Shown here one piece after another: positions 59,459-64,000 of a DNA stretch of 64,000 bases. The translations under genes were made by a program, and so were the position numbers. Within the stretch, counting starts at the first letter, position 1. Each line of letters begins with the position of its first letter. The notes beneath the pieces were generated by a model. It was not told the DNA's origin, did not search any database, and saw only the letters and a list, made by a program, of their open reading frames with translations. The stretch is from Halothece sp964463655 (GTDB taxonomy: Bacteria > Cyanobacteriota > Cyanobacteriia > Cyanobacteriales > Rubidibacteraceae), in NCBI GenBank assembly GCA_964463655.1, contig CAYXDG010000002.1:24883-88882 (forward strand). The letters are read 5' to 3'.

Positions 59459-61675
59459 TTAATTATTCATATAGTTTCCCCACAGTTGCGCTGCTTGAGC
59501 GCTGCTTCCCTGTGTCGGAGAGGGTTGGTCATTTCCTAACCAAACCCCTGTGGTCATATTCTGGTTGGGAAGATAGCCAATAAACCATAGGTCAACTGCG
59601 TCATTCGTCGTCCCCGTCTTTCCTGCTGCGTTTCCCTCGATTCTCGCTGCCCTTCCTGTGCCTTCTCTTACAACTCCTTGTAACCATTGCGTCATAATTT
59701 GAGAGATTTGAGGCGAAAGGACAAGTTGACCTTGTTCTCCATAATCATAAATCACGCGACAGGTGTTGTAATTCGCTGGATTATCACAGTCTCCTCCGTC
59801 TAAAATTTGTGCGATCGCGTGCGGTGGATTTTTCATCCCATTGTTATCAAACACCGCATAAGCGCCTGTCATTTCTAAAACGTTAACTTCATTTTGCCCT
59901 AAAATTAAGCCAGGAACAGGATCAAGAGAAGAGTTAATCCCCAACCGTTGCGCCATTGCGACCACGCGGTTTAAGCCCACATCCTGTGCAATACGCAGCG
60001 CCACCACATTCTCCGATTGAGCCATTCCTCGCGCTAAACTAATCTTACCACTGCTGCGTTCACAACCGCGATATCGTTGTCCTTGCCATGTCAGAGGGGC
60101 GCAGGAATAGGTTTTATCAGGGGAGATTCCTTGCTCTAAGGCTGCTGCATAAGCAAACACTTTAAATGTTGACCCGGGCTGGCGTTGCGCTTGTGTGACG
60201 CGGTTAAACTGGCTTTCTTGGTAACTTTTTCCTCCCACTAAGGCAAGAATCGCACCTGTTGTGCTGTCCAGTGTCACTATTGATCCTTGATTATAGCCAG
60301 AGGTTAACCCCTGCTTGTCGAGATGAGTTTCAAGGGTTCTTTCCGCGATCGCCTGTCGATCTAAATCAATGGTCGTCTTGACAATAAAGTTTCCTTCTGC
60401 TGCTAGTTCTGATCCTAAGAGGTTTTCTAACTCTTGAAGAACATAGTTATAAAAGTAGGGAGCGCGAATTTGGGAAAAGTTTTGTCTGGCTTTGGGACTG
60501 ACTTCAATGCGAGAGCGACGAGCGCGTTTGGCTTCTTCTTGGCTCACCATTCCTAATTGTGCCATACGATTAATCACGCGATCGCGCAGTTGGACAGCAG
60601 TTTCATAATCGCGCACAGGATTATAAGCATTGGGTCCTGGGAGAATAGCAACTAAGGTGGCCGCTTCTGATAAGTTTAAATCGCTGGCGGACTTATTAAA
60701 ATAAAACTGTGCGGAATCTTCAAAACCATAACTTCCTACCCCCAAATAGACCCGATTCAAATAGGTTAATAATAACTGATCTTTGCTATGAAATGTCTCT
60801 AGTTTCAGCGCGACAATCATTTCTCGTAACTTGCGCTCGATCGTGTTTTCTCTTCCGACATATTCTGGATACAAACTGCGAGCTAACTGTTGCGTAACTG
60901 TACTGGCTCCTTGGCGCAATTCAGAAGCCGTAAAATTAATAATAGCTGCTCGTAAAATCCCGATCGGGTCAACGCCAAAATGCCAATAAAAGCGGGTATC
61001 TTCAGAAGCAATGACTGCATCGGGAAGATAGGGAGAAAAGTCCGATAAATCTTTTAATTCTTGATGGGTGCTAGTGGGTAAGGGAGGTAATGGCGTTTGT
61101 CCATCACGGGAATAAACCACCACAGGTCCTTGGACTCCTATCGGTAAGGGTTGTACAGAAAACTTTGTCCATTCAATCCCAATGAAAACCCCAAAAATGA
61201 CTGCTATTCCTCCCATTCCATAACAGAAATAAGAGAGACTTCTGAGGACGATTGGCGGTGGATCATGATAGGTTATTTCCACCACATCTGCAACATCGGG
61301 AGGGCCAAGGGTGAAGTGATCGCCATGACGTAATTGAAAGGAAGATTGTTTCCGTTTTCCCAAATAAATTCCATTTAAAGAATCTTCATCTTTAATCTGA
61401 TAATTTCCTGCGCGATCGCGTCTAATTGAAACATGAACTTGACTAATCAGGGAGTTCCGAATAACAATATCATTAGCGCGAGAACTGCGTCCAATGGAAC
61501 AGCGATCGCTGATTAAGGGATATTTTTGAATCTTTTTTTCCCTGCCATTTTTAATCCGTAATTCGGGAACATTAGCCCTAGGTTTTAAGCTCAGAAATTG
61601 GGCGTGTACGGTTTGGATTGCTTGGGTAAAAATTTGACTGGGGGGAAAACGTTTTGGGTATCTATTCTGATTCAT
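59459..61675 (-). CDS. Class A penicillin-binding protein with N-terminal FHA domain
   Basis: 738 residues. An FHA domain at about 55-125 (YPLISDRCSIGRSSRANDIV, then ISQVHVSIRR with the Ser/His phosphothreonine contacts) precedes one membrane span (about 145-165). The GT51 transglycosylase has VIASEDTRFYWHFGVDPIGI with the catalytic Glu and GASTVTQQLARSLYP. The transpeptidase shows QRQPGSTFKVFAY (SxxK Ser), QSENVVALRI (SxN) and AAGKTGTTNDAVDLWFIGYL (KTG). It polymerises and cross-links peptidoglycan. The FHA suggests control by Ser/Thr kinases. The same fusion is known in cyanobacteria. Confidence 0.93.
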   Translation of the reverse strand: MNQNRYPKRFPPSQIFTQAIQTVHAQFLSLKPRANVPELRIKNGREKKIQKYPLISDRCSIGRSSRANDIVIRNSLISQVHVSIRRDRAGNYQIKDEDSLNGIYLGKRKQSSFQLRHGDHFTLGPPDVADVVEITYHDPPPIVLRSLSYFCYGMGGIAVIFGVFIGIEWTKFSVQPLPIGVQGPVVVYSRDGQTPLPPLPTSTHQELKDLSDFSPYLPDAVIASEDTRFYWHFGVDPIGILRAAIINFTASELRQGASTVTQQLARSLYPEYVGRENTIERKLREMIVALKLETFHSKDQLLLTYLNRVYLGVGSYGFEDSAQFYFNKSASDLNLSEAATLVAILPGPNAYNPVRDYETAVQLRDRVINRMAQLGMVSQEEAKRARRSRIEVSPKARQNFSQIRAPYFYNYVLQELENLLGSELAAEGNFIVKTTIDLDRQAIAERTLETHLDKQGLTSGYNQGSIVTLDSTTGAILALVGGKSYQESQFNRVTQAQRQPGSTFKVFAYAAALEQGISPDKTYSCAPLTWQGQRYRGCERSSGKISLARGMAQSENVVALRIAQDVGLNRVVAMAQRLGINSSLDPVPGLILGQNEVNVLEMTGAYAVFDNNGMKNPPHAIAQILDGGDCDNPANYNTCRVIYDYGEQGQLVLSPQISQIMTQWLQGVVREGTGRAARIEGNAAGKTGTTNDAVDLWFIGYLPNQNMTTGVWLGNDQPSPTQGSSAQAAQLWGNYMNN

Positions 61676-61909
61676 CTCAAAGCAGTTCTACAAACAAAAT
61701 AGGAGATTGATTCTCTTACAACCAATCATTTCAATTTTAATACAAATGTTTTTGCCCCCCAAACCCCCCAAGTCTGGGAGAACGACAAGGGGTTTTCATG
61801 AGTGAAATCATCTTGCTGTATAATGATTGAGATGCTTAAAATCAAGTGTTTTATGTTGTAATCATCTCGGAAATATTGTGGAAACTAAGAATTCAGGAGA
61901 AAGGTAATT

Positions 61910-62542
61910 TTGACACAATCAGGAATAATTTCCCCCGATATCTCTTGGCAAGATTGTCAGTTGTCGCAACCGTTAGCTTTGGGAGTCATGGCTTCAGGAA
62001 AAGGAAGCAATTTAGCAGCGATCGCGAGCGCTATTAAGCAAGGTAACCTTAATGCTATGATTCAGATCATTATTTATAACAAGGCAACCGCAAAAGTTAG
62101 AGAAAAAGCAGAAGCATTAGGAATCAAAGCGGTTTTGTGCAATCATCGGGACTATGAAACGCGGGAAGCCTTTGATCGAGTGTTAGTAGAAACCTTAAAA
62201 GCCCACGAAGTCCAGTGGGTGATTATGGCGGGATGGATGCGGGTAGTAACACCAGTTTTAATTAATGCTTTTCCCGATCGCGTGATTAATATTCATCCTA
62301 GCTTATTGCCCAGTTTCAAGGGAATCAATGGCGTGGAACAAGCCCTCGCAGCAGGGGTTAAAATTACAGGCTGTACCGTGCATTTAGTGCGTCCTGAAGT
62401 GGATAGCGGACCGATTTTAATGCAGGCTGCGGTTCCCGTATTAGACGATGATACCCCAGAAACCTTACATCAACGTATCCAACAACAAGAACATCATATC
62501 CTTCCCCGCGCGATCGCGCTAGCGGGACAACAACGCAGCTAA
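61910..62542 (+). CDS. purN: Phosphoribosylglycinamide formyltransferase
   Basis: Adds a formyl group from 10-formyl-THF in purine synthesis. 210 residues from TTG 61910, chosen because AGGAG and AAAGG lie just upstream and the protein needs its N-terminal strand (LALGVMASGKGSNLAAIASA). The active-site region includes HRDYETREAFDRVLVETL, WMRVVTPVLINAFPDRVINI, NIHPSLLPSFKGINGVEQAL and GCTVHLVRPEVDSGPILMQA. An internal ATG at 61988 would delete half the first strand. Confidence 0.93.
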   Translation: MTQSGIISPDISWQDCQLSQPLALGVMASGKGSNLAAIASAIKQGNLNAMIQIIIYNKATAKVREKAEALGIKAVLCNHRDYETREAFDRVLVETLKAHEVQWVIMAGWMRVVTPVLINAFPDRVINIHPSLLPSFKGINGVEQALAAGVKITGCTVHLVRPEVDSGPILMQAAVPVLDDDTPETLHQRIQQQEHHILPRAIALAGQQRS

Positions 62543-62596
62543 TTGACGCACATTTCATTTAAACTGATTGATAGTTATTGATGATGAATTGTCCCA

Positions 62597-62863
62597 ATGC
62601 CATTATTTGTCAAGATTGAGAAAGGAATTGTTGAAAAAGCAACCTTTGATCAGTTTGTACCCGCCCACATTGAGTATGTTAAAAAATTGATTGCGAACGG
62701 ACATCAAGCCCGCAGTGGCTACTGGGGAGACTTGGGAGGGGGAATGCTACTGTTTGCAGCAGAAAACAAGGAACAAGCCCAAGAGATTGTTGAGAATGAT
62801 CCCTTAGTAAAAAATGGCTGTGTCACTTATGAACTCTATGAGTGGTGTTTAGTGGTGGAATAG
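62597..62863 (+). CDS. YciI-family protein
   Basis: 88 residues. MPLFVKIEKGIVEKATFDQF, PAHIEYVKKLIANGHQARSG and YWGDLGGGMLLFAAENKEQA followed by EIVENDPLVKNGCVTYELYE match the YCII ferredoxin-like fold with the conserved His in AHIEY. The function of most YciI proteins is unknown; some bind or process small substrates. It may be co-transcribed with purN (54 bases upstream). Confidence 0.87.
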   Translation: MPLFVKIEKGIVEKATFDQFVPAHIEYVKKLIANGHQARSGYWGDLGGGMLLFAAENKEQAQEIVENDPLVKNGCVTYELYEWCLVVE

Positions 62864-62899
62864 TCGCCTTTATCCCCGAAATTGTGTTATTGTGTAATT

Positions 62900-62994
62900 G
62901 ACTCGGACTAATGCGATCAGAACGCCCGAACCTTGTCAGGACTGGAAGGTAGCAGCAATAAGGGATGCTTCTGATAGGCGTTAGCTTCCGGGTC
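62900..62994 (+). ncRNA. ffs: Signal recognition particle RNA (4.5S type)
   Basis: The conserved SRP domain IV segment is present (ACCTTGTCAGGACTGGAAGG then TAGCAGCAATAAGGGATG), with the Ffh-binding internal loops. Ends pair: GACTCGG at 62900 with CCGGGTC at the 3' end, and TAATGC with GCGTTA, giving a hairpin of about 95 bases. A T5 run directly follows, as expected for the terminator. It guides membrane-protein translation with Ffh. Confidence 0.93.
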
Positions 62995-63277
62995 TTTTTG
63001 TTGAGTAGTTAGACTTTGGCTGACACTTATGCCATTTTGAAGAATTAGCACTACAGGAACAAGTAATTAAGCCCCATTTCTTCATAGGTACATTTTCAAG
63101 CATTTTAAGGCGTTGCAGAGTTGAAGTATGCTTTGAAAGATGCGCGATCGCAGAATGGCTATATCTTGGTTAACCAGTGCGCGATCGCGTTATATAATTG
63201 ATCAGATATAAGCAGGTAAACAAAATTAATTACACACTTTAGACAGATTAATGTATACTATCGTAGTAGATACTTGA
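62995..63277. other. Intergenic region between SRP RNA and an IS630 remnant
   Basis: 283 bases, AT-rich, with two HIP1-type sites (near 63145 and 63181). I see no gene. It may hold the decayed upstream half of the transposase insertion, but no readable coding remnant is seen. Confidence 0.4.
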
Positions 63278-63583
63278 ATGGTAACTTCTATGAGATGTAT
63301 TAGAGACTTAAATCCTGAGAGCGAAAAACTTTTACCTCGGTTAGAAGAATTGAAAAAGCAAGCTAAAAAAGGAGAGATTGAGCTCAGGTATTTTGATGAA
63401 AGTGGCTTTTCTTTGAAGCCAGATATCCCTTACGCATGGCAAGAAAAATCAGAGAGGATCACGCTAAGAAGTTGCCAAAGCAAGAGGATTAATGTTTTAG
63501 GATTAATGAACTGTAATCACCAATTAGATTATGAAATCCTTATGGGAAAAGTTGATAGTGATATTGTGATTAATTTTGTGTAG
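63278..63583 (+). pseudogene. Truncated IS630-family transposase
   Basis: 101 residues from ATG 63278. The segment IELRYFDESGFSLKPDIPYA carries the second half of a DDE transposase core (Asp-Glu pair of YFDESGF), followed by WQEKSERITLRSCQSKRINV and LGLMNCNHQLDYEILMG. IS630 transposases normally continue with VILDNASIH-type and NLIEILW segments; these are missing after the TAG stop at 63583, and the N-terminal HTH is missing too. It is therefore a central fragment, presumably inactive. It would be the source family for TA-flanked MITEs like that at 18954, by inference. Confidence 0.8.
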
Positions 63584-63623
63584 GTGCTTAAGTTTGCGTC
63601 GATATGGTTAGGGCGATCGAGAA

Positions 63624-63833
63624 TTAAATTTGTGACTTGAGAGTCGTTAATTGCTGCAAAGAAATGTGTTTTTTCAGGGAAGGAATTAAAGTAAATTGTG
63701 TTACTTGATTATTGGTCAATTTTTCTAAAAGACAACGGCGATCGCGGGAATTTAAAGCGATTATAGCGCTACGGGTTTCGGTTAGGACATCATGAGAAAA
63801 GTAGCGACCGAGACGGTTGCACTCCCTGCCACA
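63624..63833 (-). pseudogene. Remnant of an unidentified gene (C-terminal part)
   Basis: A minus-strand frame ending at TAA 63624 runs 69 codons back to a TGA at 63836. It has gene-like composition (RLGRYFSHDVLTETRSAIIA, RRCLLEKLTNNQVTQFTLIP, SLKKHISLQQLTTLKSQI) and no start codon near the upstream stop. It looks like the end of a protein whose 5' part was lost. I do not recognise the family. Confidence 0.45.
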
Positions 63834-63962
63834 TCAAACGTCCTAACTTAATTGCGTACTGCTATATCAAGGACAAACGTGAGATTCAGGGGACACGACG
63901 ATGCTAATTTAGAATCAGACCAGTTTAGTTAGGGATCAACTCTTGACAAATTGAACATAAAT

Positions 63963-64000
63963 ATGGAAACCGTCTTAAATCTAGAACCAATTGCTAATCT
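63963..64000 (+). CDS. Start of an unidentified gene, cut by the window end
   Basis: ATG 63963 opens a frame reading METVLNLEPIAN, still open at the window edge. No ribosome site is obvious; TTGACA at 63943 hints at a promoter but lacks a properly spaced -10. Too short to identify. Confidence 0.35.
   Translation, partial: METVLNLEPIAN

Noticed and set aside
1..64000. CRISPR arrays
   Set aside because: No regularly spaced identical repeats with unique spacers were seen; the repeated words found are short and irregular.

Overview
The window is a stretch of cyanobacterial chromosome. The evidence is a photosystem II assembly lipoprotein (Psb27), a Ccs1 cytochrome c biogenesis protein, a cyAbrB regulator, a Ycf29-type response regulator, LL-diaminopimelate aminotransferase, cyanobacterial-style TopA and Lgt, and very frequent HIP1 octamers (GCGATCGC). 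Base composition is moderately AT-rich. I cannot fix the genus from sequence alone; a unicellular marine or hypersaline chroococcal type is a guess. A run of 100 N at 33667-33766 shows this is scaffolded draft sequence.

Layout. 1-9 kb: end of an EgtC-like amidotransferase, an EgtB-like enzyme, a GAF-GGDEF protein, dxs, an OmpR-type regulator with a small coiled-coil partner, an adenosine kinase-like PfkB enzyme and an SphX/PstS-type phosphate-binding lipoprotein. 9-19 kb: a two-domain kinase-like protein, a tandem pair of paralogous coiled-coil proteins, a type II peroxiredoxin, a ROK kinase, rnhB, a small membrane protein and polA, then a non-coding stretch that holds a decayed hicBA toxin-antitoxin cassette with a MITE-like element at its 5' end. 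19-32 kb: DUF29, mnmA, a SPOR-like protein, DUF938, lgt, cobM, dapL, a family-10-like glycosyl hydrolase, psb27, sfsA, a LuxR-type regulator, a glycine-rich membrane protein and a HAD phosphatase. 32-38 kb: a membrane protein with a glycine/aromatic tract, the assembly gap, an SbmA-type ABC exporter, DUF29, a methyltransferase, and rplU-rpmA with a DUF2384-like fragment between them. 38-50 kb: solitary dndE behind proS, LysM/M23 peptidase, argG, topA, msrP, cyAbrB, an Rrf2 regulator joined to cbiB, and ftsH. 50-64 kb: YjbQ, a MurG-like glycosyltransferase, a sulfotransferase, a tiny membrane protein, ccs1, rlmN-pyrB, a C5 cytosine methyltransferase, an FHA-PBP fusion, purN, the SRP RNA, and an IS630 relic beside another gene remnant.

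Most genes are core housekeeping in short, mixed operons, as is usual in cyanobacteria. Functional links visible here are cobM and cbiB (cobalamin), EgtC/EgtB (thiol-histidine chemistry), rplU-rpmA (50S subunit), rlmN-pyrB (overlapping stop/start), and psb27, ccs1 and ftsH (thylakoid assembly and quality control). No intact novel defence or biosynthetic island is evident. The most unusual items are the solitary dndE, the coiled-coil pair, the MITE-damaged hicBA, the DUF2384 fragment inside a ribosomal operon, and a methyltransferase that may modify the HIP1 core.
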